Notes: a model not told the origin generated them from the sequence alone. A DNA stretch of 64,000 bases from an uncultured Acidimicrobiales bacterium (GCA_937922805.1 CALAJV010000003.1:418806-482805), one strand, 5' to 3'. Shown: positions 42,708-52,182, counted from the stretch's first letter. Translations and numbers: made by a program.

Positions 42708-44273
42708 TCAGTTCTGAATGATCCGGATGTAGTCGACTTCAAAGGTGGCTCCCGACGAGCCAGTACCCAATGCACCAGGGGCCAGCGGACCAGGGCGACC
42801 GCCGAGCGCTAGGTTGATCTTAATTTCGCCGATCTGTTGATCGAACGGCGCTGGATAGCCTTGCATCGTTGCCGCTGACTCGACCCGGAACGACTCTTGA
42901 CCGTCAAGCCACCACACCAAGACGCCATTTCGACCGTAGTCAAAGCGAATAACGTGCCAGTCGGCGCTGAAATTCTTCCCCAGATATGCACCCCGATTTT
43001 GGTGTTCATGGGAGCCATCAAGGCCGCTGTAGTGCATGCTTGACATAACCCGATTTGGATCCTCGGCTGTCATGACTTCGATATAGTCGAGCTCGCCACC
43101 GGCCGGCCAGCCACCGCCTCCCCAGCCTGAAGACCACACCGCTGGCCATAGTCCGCCCTGATCTGTTGGGTCATTGGGCGTCAATTTGACGCGGAACTCT
43201 AGGGACTGACCGGGAGAAAAGGTCACGCCGCTGCTACGAATCATTCCAGACGTCACCTGCCTAGTGTCCCCTCCAGGGCAGGTATAGGTCTCGGTCACGG
43301 CTTTGAGAACGAGCTTTCCATTTCGAACTGAAACGTTTTCCGGTCGGTAGCACTGGAGTTCGTTGTTTCCGTCGCCATAGGTTGAATGTTCTCGCGACCA
43401 CGTTCCAGCATTGAGTTGATCGAAGTTGTCTTGCCAAACAACCTGCCCTGACGGTGGTCGTGTGGTCGAGGTCGAAGGAATCGACGTTGTCGTTGGGATA
43501 GATGTAGTCGGAGCCGACGTTGTTGGAGTAGACGTTGTTGGAGTAGAAGTCGATGAGCTCGCCAAGGTCGTTGACGTGGAGCTCGCGGTCGAGGTTGTCT
43601 GAGATGGAGGACCGCTAGTGGTGACCGTGGACGGTTTCGGCGAAGTAGTCGACGATGTTGTTCTCTGCGACGTCGAATCTTTGCTTGCAGTCGTTGATCC
43701 GCTGGTTGACGATGCCGACGAACTGGTCTGGTTCTCGGTTGTCGATGAGCCGCTAGTTGCGCTCAAAAGTTGATCGGCGTTGCCCACTATCAGGGCAGGC
43801 AAAGCAACAACGTCGGAATCCTCATCCGGGTTGAGCACACCGGCCTTTGGAACGGCAAGTACGTTTGGTTCGGGGCCGTCAAGCAGATCAGATTGCTGCT
43901 GCCCAATCGGGATGTCTCGCTCGCTCGCTGAAGATTCAACAACATTGCTCGACTCGGACCGAATGGTCAGACCGACGAACAAAAAAACCATTAGTGCCAA
44001 AGCGCCGGCGACGGCAAACCCGGCCTTGCGCCGCCGCTGCGGTAGATACGTAGCAATCGAACCTTGGCTCAGCCCAAGCTGGGTATCGGTTACTACCTGT
44101 GGACTGAGGACTGTTTCGTGCGCGAAATCGTCATTCAGTCCAGTAGCTACAATCGATGGAACGCCAAAATCAGCCTGATCTAGAATCGACGTCGGTCGCT
44201 CTGAAGCGTCGAGGGTCAAATCGTCTGAGCGAAGCGTAGATTTCGTAAGACGGGTCGGATAGTGCTCAGTCAA
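42708..44273 (-). CDS. Type II membrane protein with extracytoplasmic GH16 glucanase domain
   Basis: 521 residues. About 80 cytoplasmic residues, a membrane helix (85-103, GFAVAGALALMVFLFVGLTI), a Ser/Thr-rich linker (about 110-290, with TTSTPTTSTP repeats) and a GH16 domain to the C-terminus. The catalytic signature ELDYIE places the nucleophile Glu394, Asp396 and acid/base Glu399; WPAVWSSGW and GEIKINLALGG are typical of laminarinase-like members. It should cut beta-1,3-glucan or a related polysaccharide at the surface. The TTG start has GGAAGG about 9 nt upstream; a good promoter lies 117 nt upstream. The roughly 280 nt after the stop carry only a weak CAACGC-gca-GCGTTG hairpin. Confidence 0.88.
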   Translation of the reverse strand: MTEHYPTRLTKSTLRSDDLTLDASERPTSILDQADFGVPSIVATGLNDDFAHETVLSPQVVTDTQLGLSQGSIATYLPQRRRKAGFAVAGALALMVFLFVGLTIRSESSNVVESSASERDIPIGQQQSDLLDGPEPNVLAVPKAGVLNPDEDSDVVALPALIVGNADQLLSATSGSSTTENQTSSSASSTSGSTTASKDSTSQRTTSSTTSPKPSTVTTSGPPSQTTSTASSTSTTLASSSTSTPTTSTPTTSAPTTSIPTTTSIPSTSTTRPPSGQVVWQDNFDQLNAGTWSREHSTYGDGNNELQCYRPENVSVRNGKLVLKAVTETYTCPGGDTRQVTSGMIRSSGVTFSPGQSLEFRVKLTPNDPTDQGGLWPAVWSSGWGGGGWPAGGELDYIEVMTAEDPNRVMSSMHYSGLDGSHEHQNRGAYLGKNFSADWHVIRFDYGRNGVLVWWLDGQESFRVESAATMQGYPAPFDQQIGEIKINLALGGRPGPLAPGALGTGSSGATFEVDYIRIIQN

Positions 44274-44389
44274 AGTCTTCGGCCTTCCCGCGACGAAGTA
44301 GACCCCGGAGGGAACGTCACGGAACTCGTAGATAGATGTGAGGCGGGGAGGGACACTCGGCCCAGGCGATTTGCCTCAGCCACTAGACC

Positions 44390-44418
44390 ATCGTACCCAG
44401 ATTGATTCAAATTTGCAA
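44390..44418 (-). promoter_or_regulatory. Sigma-70 promoter for the GH16 gene
   Basis: Minus-strand TTGCAA (44413-44418) and TACGAT (44390-44395) are spaced by exactly 17 nt. The transcript would have a leader of about 110 nt before the TTG start, unlike the leaderless genes of the window. It lies between the Bax-inhibitor terminator and the GH16 gene. Confidence 0.65.
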
Positions 44419-44450
44419 TACATCAGAAACTGGAGCAACTAGCCAAAAAT

Positions 44451-44484
44451 GGAACCACCCGGGCTTGCAAGCCCGGGTGGTTCC
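44451..44484 (-). terminator. Rho-independent terminator of the Bax-inhibitor-1 gene
   Basis: A 34-nt perfect palindrome with 17-nt arms (GGAACCACCCGGGCTTG and its complement), followed on the minus strand by ATTTTT. It lies 36 nt after the stop of the Bax-inhibitor gene. It is the strongest stem-loop in the window. Confidence 0.88.
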
Positions 44485-44519
44485 GTCAGTTCGTCGCTGT
44501 TGATCAAACCAACAGGTAA

Positions 44520-45230
44520 TTAGTCTCTCGACATCAACAGTCGCAGGACATACCAGAACATCATCATGACCGAACTGAACAGGCCGACCGCTGCTCCGAC
44601 ATAGGCCCAGGCCGGGTACTTCCGAACGATCTGCTGGGTTTGATACAGGATCGAAGCACCCGAGAGCGCAATCATTGCAACCGAAAAGATTGCTCCAAGC
44701 TCAAAGCCGAATATGGCGCCAGCCACGATCAGGCCGATGGCAACAATGCTGCCCCACATGATCATGGGCCGCATAAACGACAGATCCTTCTTCGTCGTCA
44801 TCGCAACCGCAGTGAGCGCAGCGAAACCAGCCACAGTGATAATTGCAGCCGACCAAACCGTTGTCGCGCTCTCTCGGATAATGAAGACGTAGTACAGGAA
44901 CGGGGCAAAGATAAATGCGTAGGCCGCGGCCATAGCAAACAGAGCGCCGTACTGGACGGCCGGTTTGTTAAGCGAGTGAGCAGAGCGACTTGCCATACTG
45001 CTGACGAGCATGAACCCGCCCATAATCATAAGCCATCTGAAACTGCCGCCCGAGAACACAAAGTCGCCGAGCAACTTGGCGAGTCCGGTAGCAAAAAGTG
45101 CGGCTTCCATACCAATGAACGCAACGATTGCAAGGGCAAGGTGCTGGTACACCTTGACCAAAAACGTGCTTCGCGTTGCCTCATCAGCGTAGAGAACCGG
45201 GGTTGAAATTGATTGGTCAGTGAACGCCAT
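44520..45230 (-). CDS. Bax inhibitor-1 / YccA-type membrane protein
   Basis: 236 residues from ATG 45230, chosen because a GGAGG lies 11 nt upstream and it gives the family length; the frame is open 28 codons further. Seven hydrophobic helices; family stretches YQHLALAIVAFIGMEAALFA, then ALFAMAAAYAFIFAPFLYYV and the C-terminal LYQTQQIVRKYPAWAYVG. BI-1 family proteins are Ca2+-leak or protease-regulating membrane proteins of the inner membrane. It has its own strong terminator, and its 5' leader contains a repeated CGGAGG able to pair with a CCTCCG (see findings). Confidence 0.9.
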   Translation of the reverse strand: MAFTDQSISTPVLYADEATRSTFLVKVYQHLALAIVAFIGMEAALFATGLAKLLGDFVFSGGSFRWLMIMGGFMLVSSMASRSAHSLNKPAVQYGALFAMAAAYAFIFAPFLYYVFIIRESATTVWSAAIITVAGFAALTAVAMTTKKDLSFMRPMIMWGSIVAIGLIVAGAIFGFELGAIFSVAMIALSGASILYQTQQIVRKYPAWAYVGAAVGLFSSVMMMFWYVLRLLMSRD

Positions 45231-45574
45231 AAGTGGTGTCGCCTCCGAAATAAGCCTCCGATGCGGAGGTGGGTCCATTCTATCGAACAACCAGATTCCC
45301 GTGTTTGTTCCCACAACCGATTACATCAAACAATCACCAATCGATCAGATTAGTGCTATTTGTCACATAGAAACGGCTTAGTTAGCACAACCTACTGTTC
45401 GCTAGCAGTTAGCCAGTACCCGCAGAGACCCAAAGAAGCGGGCAGTCGCACTGGCAATCTCGCTCGCACGTGCACCGACGTAGAGCACTGAATGCAATGC
45501 GGCGAACGTAATGCACGAAATCGGAACTTGTAGCCAATCGAACTGATAGTGGAAATTCTTTAGGGAGAAGATCA
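45231..45574. other. Divergent intergenic region between Bax-inhibitor and lipoprotein genes
   Basis: About 344 bases. On the minus strand TAGAAT at 45277-45282 is a plausible -10 box for the Bax-inhibitor gene, giving a leader of about 40 nt with a CCTCCG-cat-CGGAGG hairpin (45255-45269). On the plus side only a GGGAG ribosome-binding site before 45575 is clear. No RNA gene recognised. Confidence 0.45.
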
Positions 45575-46705
45575 ATGAAAACCAAAAGCAAACTCCGAAG
45601 GTGGCTCTCAATCGGAGCAGTTAGCTGTGCGGGCCTTCTTATAGCGTCCGGCTGTGGCTCTAATGCAGAAACCGCAGAAGGCGAGCGCACATCAGCGATC
45701 GACGCCTATTTAGGTACCGACTTTTTCGGCGATTTCGATTCCGATTCGATTGAACAAGATTTTGCGGCGCAGCAGCGCGAAGCAGAAGAAGCTATTGCGG
45801 CGTGTATGAAACGAGAAGGATTTGAATACACACCAAGCGATAACAGCGCGTCGGTCGGTTTCGTTCTCGAGGGTGACCTTGAGTACGGCACCCCAGAGTG
45901 GACCGAGAAGTATGGTTTCGGCATAACAACCCAGCGCTTCGGCCAATCCGAAGTCGGCCCCGAACTCGTTGGCTACGACGATAGTGCTTTCGCCAACGAC
46001 GACGAGTTCGTAGACCCTAACCAAGAATATATAGAGTCCCTCGACCAAGCTGGGCAAGATGCCTACTACGCCGCTTTGTTCGGCGACCAGGACGGCTTCG
46101 GAACGGCGGAAAGTTTCGAAGAAGAAGGTATTCAAGAAGTCGAGAGCTACGAGCCATCTGGGTGCCAAGGCGAGGCGCTTGGGAGTGGACCAACAGACTT
46201 CTTTGCGTTCTTCGACGAGTTCGGCGACGAACTAGATGAGCTTCTCACCGACGTCGAAGCAGATCCGAAGTTCGTGAGCAAGCTCGACGACGTTCAAGCT
46301 TGCGTTACTGAAGCAGGCTATGAGCTGCCGGCCGGCTGGCCAAATCGAGTTCAGGATTCTCGTGAAAGCGCATATCAAAAAGAGCTAGAGGAGATTGAAG
46401 CTCTCGTCGGCGGACCAGACCAGTTCGACGATATTGATTTCGACTCAATGAGCGAAGAAGAACTTCAATCTATGTTTGCCGACGGTCCACCAGCTCGGGA
46501 CTTCAGCCCCGAAGCTAAGGCACTGCTTAGCGAACTTCAAAACAAGGAAATAAGCACCGCAGTAGCAACTGACAAGTGCGGTGGCGGACCGCTTGAGTTA
46601 ACGGAGCTGTTCCAAGAACTACTCGCAGACTATGAGGATCGGTTCATCGAGACCAATAGGGACAAATTGGATTCCTTCAAAGCAAATCAGGAAGCATCTC
46701 AATAG
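45575..46705 (+). CDS. Lipoprotein associated with an ABC efflux cassette
   Basis: 376 residues. Signal peptide ending IASGC (Cys27), so lipid-anchored. The mature part is acidic and contains two related segments, IAACMKREGFEYTP and VQACVTEAGYELPAG, each with Cys and a following Gly-aromatic pair, suggesting a duplicated fold. AGGGAG precedes ATG. No named domain recognised. It is the first gene of a plus-strand run with peptidoglycan-binding adaptor, ABC ATPase and MacB-like permease, so a role as accessory or substrate-binding lipoprotein is inferred. The 254-nt gap to the adaptor has a 7-bp GCCCACC/GGTGGGC stem at 46718-46754. Confidence 0.72.
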   Translation: MKTKSKLRRWLSIGAVSCAGLLIASGCGSNAETAEGERTSAIDAYLGTDFFGDFDSDSIEQDFAAQQREAEEAIAACMKREGFEYTPSDNSASVGFVLEGDLEYGTPEWTEKYGFGITTQRFGQSEVGPELVGYDDSAFANDDEFVDPNQEYIESLDQAGQDAYYAALFGDQDGFGTAESFEEEGIQEVESYEPSGCQGEALGSGPTDFFAFFDEFGDELDELLTDVEADPKFVSKLDDVQACVTEAGYELPAGWPNRVQDSRESAYQKELEEIEALVGGPDQFDDIDFDSMSEEELQSMFADGPPARDFSPEAKALLSELQNKEISTAVATDKCGGGPLELTELFQELLADYEDRFIETNRDKLDSFKANQEASQ

Positions 46706-46959
46706 CACGGTCGATTGGCCCACCCGGTCTGAAATTCCGAGGCCCCAGGTGGGCGCTAACCGGCGAGAGCGGCCACAACGAGGCATCCAAGAACATCGGA
46801 CCACAGGGTCCGGAACCAATGACCGAGGTGGCAATAACCAATGGCAAACGATATGGATCAACAAGTTCTTCACAACGATCAGGCCGGCGGCCTTGATCGG
46901 CATCACAACACTCGATCGAACAGGTTTCGATCAACGCAAGAACCAGGCGGAGTTCAACT

Positions 46960-48468
46960 ATGAGTAAAAGATCAATTCTTGCGCTAGTGGCGGGAGTAGC
47001 AGTCCTGTTTGCGGCCGTGGGATGGTTCGCTGGCCAACAAATACGGTCTCCGGCCGAAGAAGCAGCAGCGGCCGAAGCTCCCCCACCGTCTCTGATCACC
47101 GTGCCAGTGGTATTCGAAGAACTAAGTAAAGACCTAACTACCAGAGCGACAGCACGATCAACAGAGAGTTCCGAGCTTGTAGTTAGCTCATCATCAGGCA
47201 ACTCAATCGTGACCCGGGTTACTAAAGAAAGCGGCGATGAGCTCAACGAAGGCGACGTTGCGATCGAAATTTCGGGCCGGCCAGTGATTGTTCTAGAAGG
47301 CGAACTCCCGGTATTCCGAAACTTCATTCCCACGCTCGATGGCCCCGACGTTGAACAGTTAGAGGCGGCATTAGAGCGGCTAGGACACAACCCGGGCAAG
47401 GTCGATGGCATCTACGATGGCGACACTGCAGATGCCGTATCGCGAATGTATGTTGCTTCCGGGTACAAGGCGCCCGAAATCTCAGCCGACGATAAAGAGG
47501 CGTTGAAGCAGGCGGAAAGAGCAGTGACCGATGAAAAAGCAGCCGTTCGCCAGGCAGAGAAAATTTTGACCGAAGTCCAGCAGGGACCATCTGAATCAAC
47601 CCGGTTGCAGCAGAACCAATTTGTCGCTGAGGCAAAACAAGCGTTGACTGACGCGGAGAAAAGCGGGGACGCCGACCTTATTACTAAAGCCAAGGCGGAC
47701 TTGGCGCTTGCCGAAGCCACCCGCGCTGAGGCGTTAGCCGTGAGCGAGGCCGACGCCGAAAAACAGGGGGTCGCCGACGCTAAGGCCGGGCTATCAAGAG
47801 CCCAAAGTGAATTGGCGACCCTGCGAACTCAAGTCGATGTTGAACTACCGGCCGAAGAAATAGCCTTCCTCCCAACGTTGCCCCGAAAGGTCCAGAACCT
47901 GACTGCTAAAGCAGGCGACCAACCTACCGATTCGGTGATGACCATCACGGGTGCCGGAACGTCACTGACAGCTGGTGTGTCGAAGGCTGATCGCAGTCTC
48001 ATCGAAGTAGGCGACGCGGCGGTGCTCGACTCCGAAGACCTCGGACTTAGGTTTGATGCCAAGATTACATTCATCGCCGACTCGCCCGGCGGTCCCGACG
48101 AGTCATCCGATCGTTACGTTATTCGCTTGGCGGCTGATGATGACTTGCCCGACGATGCAATAGGTGTCAGCTTTCGAATAACAATTCCAGTCACTTCGAC
48201 CGGCGGAGAAGTGCTAGCGGTTCCTCTCGCTGCGCTGTCTGCTGGTGCCGATGGAACCGCTCGAGTGGAAGTCGAACAGCCGAGCAGCGAGGTTGTTCTA
48301 GTAGAGGTCGTTCCTGGCTTGCGGGCCAATGGACTGGTTGAGATTAGACCAATCGAACCCGACATGATCGAAGAAGGCGACCGAGTCGTCGTTGGCCGGG
48401 ATCTGATCTTGCCGGGCCAAGAAGAAAAAACCGATGGAAGCGGAAGCGGCCAAAACGATGAAGGCTAA
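46960..48468 (+). CDS. MacA-like periplasmic adaptor with peptidoglycan-binding domain
   Basis: 502 residues. An N-terminal membrane helix (about 6-24), a biotinyl-lipoyl-like strand region (about 60-115, SGNSIVTRVTKESGDELNEG), a peptidoglycan_binding_1 motif at 127-164 (VEQLEAALERLGHNPGKVDG then IYDGDTADAV), a long Ala/Glu-rich helical hairpin (about 176-290), and a beta-barrel domain. This is the membrane-fusion-protein layout of Gram-positive ABC exporters. GGAG lies 8-9 nt before ATG. It should couple the adjacent ATPase and permease to the cell wall. Confidence 0.86.
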   Translation: MSKRSILALVAGVAVLFAAVGWFAGQQIRSPAEEAAAAEAPPPSLITVPVVFEELSKDLTTRATARSTESSELVVSSSSGNSIVTRVTKESGDELNEGDVAIEISGRPVIVLEGELPVFRNFIPTLDGPDVEQLEAALERLGHNPGKVDGIYDGDTADAVSRMYVASGYKAPEISADDKEALKQAERAVTDEKAAVRQAEKILTEVQQGPSESTRLQQNQFVAEAKQALTDAEKSGDADLITKAKADLALAEATRAEALAVSEADAEKQGVADAKAGLSRAQSELATLRTQVDVELPAEEIAFLPTLPRKVQNLTAKAGDQPTDSVMTITGAGTSLTAGVSKADRSLIEVGDAAVLDSEDLGLRFDAKITFIADSPGGPDESSDRYVIRLAADDDLPDDAIGVSFRITIPVTSTGGEVLAVPLAALSAGADGTARVEVEQPSSEVVLVEVVPGLRANGLVEIRPIEPDMIEEGDRVVVGRDLILPGQEEKTDGSGSGQNDEG

Positions 48469-48558
48469 CTGTAGAAGCGTCAATTCTGGCGCTCTAACAA
48501 CGAGCTCGACTAGGCGGTCGATAGGCGGCTCACCTCATCCGACCCTTGGGCTAGCGCT

Positions 48559-49278
48559 GTGAATACTGTTGTCGATCTCGATCAGGTGAGTCGAACCTTC
48601 CCTGGCACCCCGCCCGTGGAGGCGCTCAAGCCTACTAATCTAACTATTCACACCGGCCAGTACATTGCCATTGTCGGTCCATCGGGATCAGGCAAATCAA
48701 CGATGCTGCATCTTCTTGGACTGCTCGATTCTCCAACCTCAGGCACGTATTACCTCGACGACATTGATACCAGCACTCTGTCGGAGAAGGAGCGAGCCGG
48801 GGTTCGGTCATCCCGAATAGGGTTCGTGTTCCAGTCTTTCCATCTTCTCCAACATCGCACCACCGTAGAGAACGTCATGTTGGCCGAGGTTTACCGGCCC
48901 GGAAGCTCATCAGGACGCGAGACCAGAGCTATCGAGGCTCTTGAGCAAGTCGGTCTCGGACATCGCTTGGATGTCTCGCCAGCGACGCTGTCGGGTGGGG
49001 AAAGACAACGGGTGGCGATTGCTCGAGCGTTGGTGAGCAAACCGAGCCTCCTCTTGGCCGACGAACCCACTGGAAATCTTGATACTGCTACCGGGGAACA
49101 GATCCTCGCTCTGTTCGATCAGCTACACCAAGACGGCCTGACGTTGGCTGTAATCACCCACGACGACGAGGTGTCAGCCCGAGCGCAACGCCGTGTCCGG
49201 ATCCGGGATGGGATCGTCAAGGCAGAAGATGACAATGACGGCGGCCTTCGACCGAGCGGAAGTCGGGTAGTTCGATGA
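48559..49278 (+). CDS. ABC transporter ATPase, MacB/LolD type
   Basis: 239 residues. Walker A GPSGSGKST (40-48), Q-loop in GFVFQSFHLLQHRT, signature LSGGERQRVAIARAL, Walker B LLLADEPTGNLD and the switch His in VITHDDEV. This matches the MacB/LolD/FtsE subfamily, which drives mechanotransmission exporters rather than transport through the membrane domain. GTG start. The stop overlaps the permease start by 4 nt (ATGA), showing tight coupling. Confidence 0.94.
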   Translation: MNTVVDLDQVSRTFPGTPPVEALKPTNLTIHTGQYIAIVGPSGSGKSTMLHLLGLLDSPTSGTYYLDDIDTSTLSEKERAGVRSSRIGFVFQSFHLLQHRTTVENVMLAEVYRPGSSSGRETRAIEALEQVGLGHRLDVSPATLSGGERQRVAIARALVSKPSLLLADEPTGNLDTATGEQILALFDQLHQDGLTLAVITHDDEVSARAQRRVRIRDGIVKAEDDNDGGLRPSGSRVVR

Positions 49279-50609
49279 CAATTATCCCCGGACCTGGACT
49301 TCCGTTTCCAGAAGACAACCCTGATGATTCGGACACACCCAACAACGCCCCGTCGGTGATCAAAGCCGCGCCAGAGCCTCCGGACAAGCTTCCACGTTCG
49401 GGGCTGAGCGTCCGCGACCTTTTCAATGAAATGACGCTCGCTCTAACTGCTCGCCCGGCTCGAACGATCCTTACTGCGATGGGAACCGTTCTTGGCGTTG
49501 CCGCCCTAGTGGCGACATTAGGTTTAGCCAAAACAGCTGGCAACCAAATTGTTACGCGGTTCGATGAACTGGCAGCCACTAAGGTCACCGTCGAACCAAA
49601 CCAATCATTCCGTCAAGCGCCAGGAGGGGCGACCAGCGCCATTCCGTGGGATGCCGGCGATCGCCTTGAACGACTAAATGGAGTCCGAGCCGCTGGAACG
49701 AAATCTGATGTTGATGTATCAGGCCAGCTCGCTCGTTCCGTCCCGGTTATAGACCCGCTAGGACAAACCGAGTTCCAAGTTCCCGTCATTGCAGTTAGCC
49801 CCGGGCTATTCCAGTCAGCAAGATCAACCTTATACACCGGTCGTTTTTTCGACGAAGGCCATGATGAGAGAGCCGACCCTGTTGCCATTCTTGGTCCAGC
49901 AGCAGCGGAACGATTGAACGTCTCACGCGTCGACAACAACCCGGCTATTTTCATCGGCGATCAATCATTCGCTGTAATCGGCATCTTGGCTACCACCCAA
50001 CGCGAACCGGCATTACTCAACTCGATAGTTATTCCTAACGGCTTAGCCCGAGAACGCTACAGCCTAGAAGTGCCGAGCGAAGTTTTGATCGACGTTGAAA
50101 TCGGAGCGACCGAGCAGATTCGAATTCAATCGGCAACGGCCCTATCTCCTAATCAGCCCGAAGCACTTCGCTCCACTGCCAGCGCTCCCCCATCGAGAGT
50201 TAGAGGCGACGTACAGAACGATCTAAACGCGTTGTTCTTGGTTCTCGGTGCGGTCTCGCTACTGGTGGGAACGATCGGAATAGCCAACGTGACGCTGGTG
50301 TCGGTTCTTGAACGAACCGGAGAGATCGGATTGCGTCGGGCGCTCGGCGCAACCAGACGTCATATCGCCGTCCAATTCTTGAGCGAGTCAGTTGCCTTGG
50401 GTGCCTTCGCCGGACTTGTCGGAACCAGTCTTGGGATTCTCTGCGTAGTCATCGTGTCGGCGAACGAACAGTGGACGCCAGTTCTCGATCCGTGGCTGCC
50501 GTTCGCAGCGCCAGTGCTCGGCGCCATCACCGGACTGCTCGCCGGAACTTACCCTGCTTGGAAGGCGGCCAGCACTGAGCCGATTGCGGCCCTCCGAGGC
50601 CTGAGGTAG
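49275..50609 (+). CDS. ABC transporter permease, MacB/FtsX type
   Basis: 444 residues. After a hydrophilic Pro-rich N-terminus, TM1 (TILTAMGTVLGVAALVATLG), a large extracytoplasmic MacB_PCD domain (about 85-310), then three more helices in the FtsX domain (LVLGAVSLLVGTIGIANVTL; EIGLRRALGATRRHI coupling helix; LGAITGLLAGTYPAWKAAS). The coupling helix is the family hallmark. With the adaptor and lipoprotein it forms a tripartite exporter, possibly for a peptide, lipid or antibiotic; the substrate is not evident. Confidence 0.92.
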   Translation: MTIIPGPGLPFPEDNPDDSDTPNNAPSVIKAAPEPPDKLPRSGLSVRDLFNEMTLALTARPARTILTAMGTVLGVAALVATLGLAKTAGNQIVTRFDELAATKVTVEPNQSFRQAPGGATSAIPWDAGDRLERLNGVRAAGTKSDVDVSGQLARSVPVIDPLGQTEFQVPVIAVSPGLFQSARSTLYTGRFFDEGHDERADPVAILGPAAAERLNVSRVDNNPAIFIGDQSFAVIGILATTQREPALLNSIVIPNGLARERYSLEVPSEVLIDVEIGATEQIRIQSATALSPNQPEALRSTASAPPSRVRGDVQNDLNALFLVLGAVSLLVGTIGIANVTLVSVLERTGEIGLRRALGATRRHIAVQFLSESVALGAFAGLVGTSLGILCVVIVSANEQWTPVLDPWLPFAAPVLGAITGLLAGTYPAWKAASTEPIAALRGLR

Positions 50610-50648
50610 GACCGGAGCCGATCCAATCGAGTTCGGTTGTCGGCCGAA

Positions 50649-52133
50649 TCAACTCATGAGAATGCCGGCGACAATTCGCTCGCTAACTGCCATCACTGGG
50701 ATCTGCAGACCACCGCTGGTCAGACCGGGCAGAACCGAACTATCGGCGATGTATAGCCCGCTCAACCCGAAAACCTGTCCGGCAACTTCAGGCTCAGACG
50801 ACACAACTGCCCCACCGTCAAGCGATGGACCCATTCGGCACGCGCCAGCTAAATGAGCGACCGGACCGGGGTGAGCCAAAAGCCAGCGATCGAGCTCATC
50901 GTCGCTCATACCATCGATTGACGTCGCTGACGTTCCCTTGTCATCGATCATTACACGACGAATCGAGTCGCTCTGATCGCCGGCGACCAAGGCGGCGGCC
51001 ACCCGTCGGACACCAGATCGAAATCTGGTTCGATCGGAAGCCGACGTTAGGCAGCCTCGTTCTATCTTGAGGTCAGACCCTAAAGATAAGTCCATTCGGC
51101 CTTTCGAATTCGGCGATAATAACGTTACCAAGACCACTGACAATGCCTCGACCGGTACCACGTCCTCAATCACCAAAACCTGGATGTCACCGGGTCTGGA
51201 ATCGTCGCCATCGCTAGCAAATCGGTATATCTGGCTGATAGCAGACGGGGAGGAATCCAACCCACCGACCGAGGTTGAAGCGGTGGCGTCAGGGCCACAC
51301 ACACTAAATGCGAACGACGGGTGATCAAAGATAGTTTTACCCACGTGGTGTGGTTCTGGAACAGATCGGGCGAGCAGCTTTGGTGTCCCTATAGCGCCAG
51401 CAGCCAAGACAACGGTTTTGGCCCGCAACACGAGACCTTGATTCGTTTCTACTCCGGTAGCTATCGTGCCACGGACTTTTACCCGAGAAACTACGGTGTC
51501 GGCATATACGCTGATCGATCCTTTAGCGGTGTCAGGCCGATTTATAACTAGCCCTTCAAAGACGGTGCAACGTGTTCCATCGCTGGCCGCGAGCGACGCA
51601 TCCACCAGGCCTACCGCGTCAAGATCCAGCGAACTTGAGCGACGAAGACTGTCGCGGTCAGGCTGATATTGGTTTTCACTTACCCGACTCATTACAGCCT
51701 CGGTAACGGGACCAGGAATAGCTCGTTGGATCGGAAGAACCGAAGCCGCCTGATCAAGCCATGGCCTCATAGCATCTGGACCCCAGTCGACACAACCAGC
51801 TCGATCTTGCCACTCGACGTAGTCGTCGATGTCCCCCGGAGACAGGACCATCGAGTTTATGGCCGAGCTACCACCCAGGGCTCTACCCTGCTGATACCGA
51901 GGCGCAGCGATCGGAAGAGCTCGCCCGTAGTACGCGACCAGGTCAGGCCAAGTAAGAGCGCCGGAAGCATGGCCGCCGACAGCGCTCAGCCCTCGCAAGT
52001 TTTGGGGCAGGTCCGATCGCGGGCCAGCTTCAACAAGCGCGACATTCTGTCCAGCGTCGGCTAACCGTCTAGCTACGACACAACCGCCCGGTCCTGAGCC
52101 GACGACAATCGTGTCATAGCTAGTGCCAGCCAC
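50649..52133 (-). CDS. GMC-family FAD oxidoreductase
   Basis: 494 residues. ADP-binding motif VVGSGPGGCVVARRLADAG with VEAGP, GMC signature GGSSAINSMVLSPGD, the FAD segment VVLAAGAIGTPKLL and C-terminal HLAGACRMG with YIADSSVLPG. GMC enzymes oxidise alcohols (choline, glucose, long-chain alcohols). The second active-site His/Asn normally found near the end (NPN-type) reads SGGLQIP, so catalysis may differ. GTG start. It is 50 nt after the acyl-CoA ligase gene on the same strand, so a joint role in alcohol-to-acid-to-CoA conversion is possible. Confidence 0.87.
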   Translation of the reverse strand: MAGTSYDTIVVGSGPGGCVVARRLADAGQNVALVEAGPRSDLPQNLRGLSAVGGHASGALTWPDLVAYYGRALPIAAPRYQQGRALGGSSAINSMVLSPGDIDDYVEWQDRAGCVDWGPDAMRPWLDQAASVLPIQRAIPGPVTEAVMSRVSENQYQPDRDSLRRSSSLDLDAVGLVDASLAASDGTRCTVFEGLVINRPDTAKGSISVYADTVVSRVKVRGTIATGVETNQGLVLRAKTVVLAAGAIGTPKLLARSVPEPHHVGKTIFDHPSFAFSVCGPDATASTSVGGLDSSPSAISQIYRFASDGDDSRPGDIQVLVIEDVVPVEALSVVLVTLLSPNSKGRMDLSLGSDLKIERGCLTSASDRTRFRSGVRRVAAALVAGDQSDSIRRVMIDDKGTSATSIDGMSDDELDRWLLAHPGPVAHLAGACRMGPSLDGGAVVSSEPEVAGQVFGLSGLYIADSSVLPGLTSGGLQIPVMAVSERIVAGILMS

Positions 52134-52182
52134 GTACCAACACCTTGATTCGGGCCAACTTGTATCTCCGCTTTGTCAGTGG

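Noticed and set aside
44300..44400. tRNA-like fragment (GGTCTAGTGGC on the minus strand upstream of the GH16 gene)
   Set aside because: The GTCTAGTGGC resembles a D-arm, but no acceptor stem, anticodon arm or T-loop GTTCGA follows; the region is better explained as promoter and leader of the GH16 gene.
46632..46967. 111-codon plus-strand frame bridging lipoprotein and adaptor genes, stop overlapping the adaptor start
   Set aside because: It starts inside the lipoprotein gene, has no ribosome-binding site and an Arg/Thr/Gln-rich composition without family features; the overlap with the adaptor ATG appears accidental.
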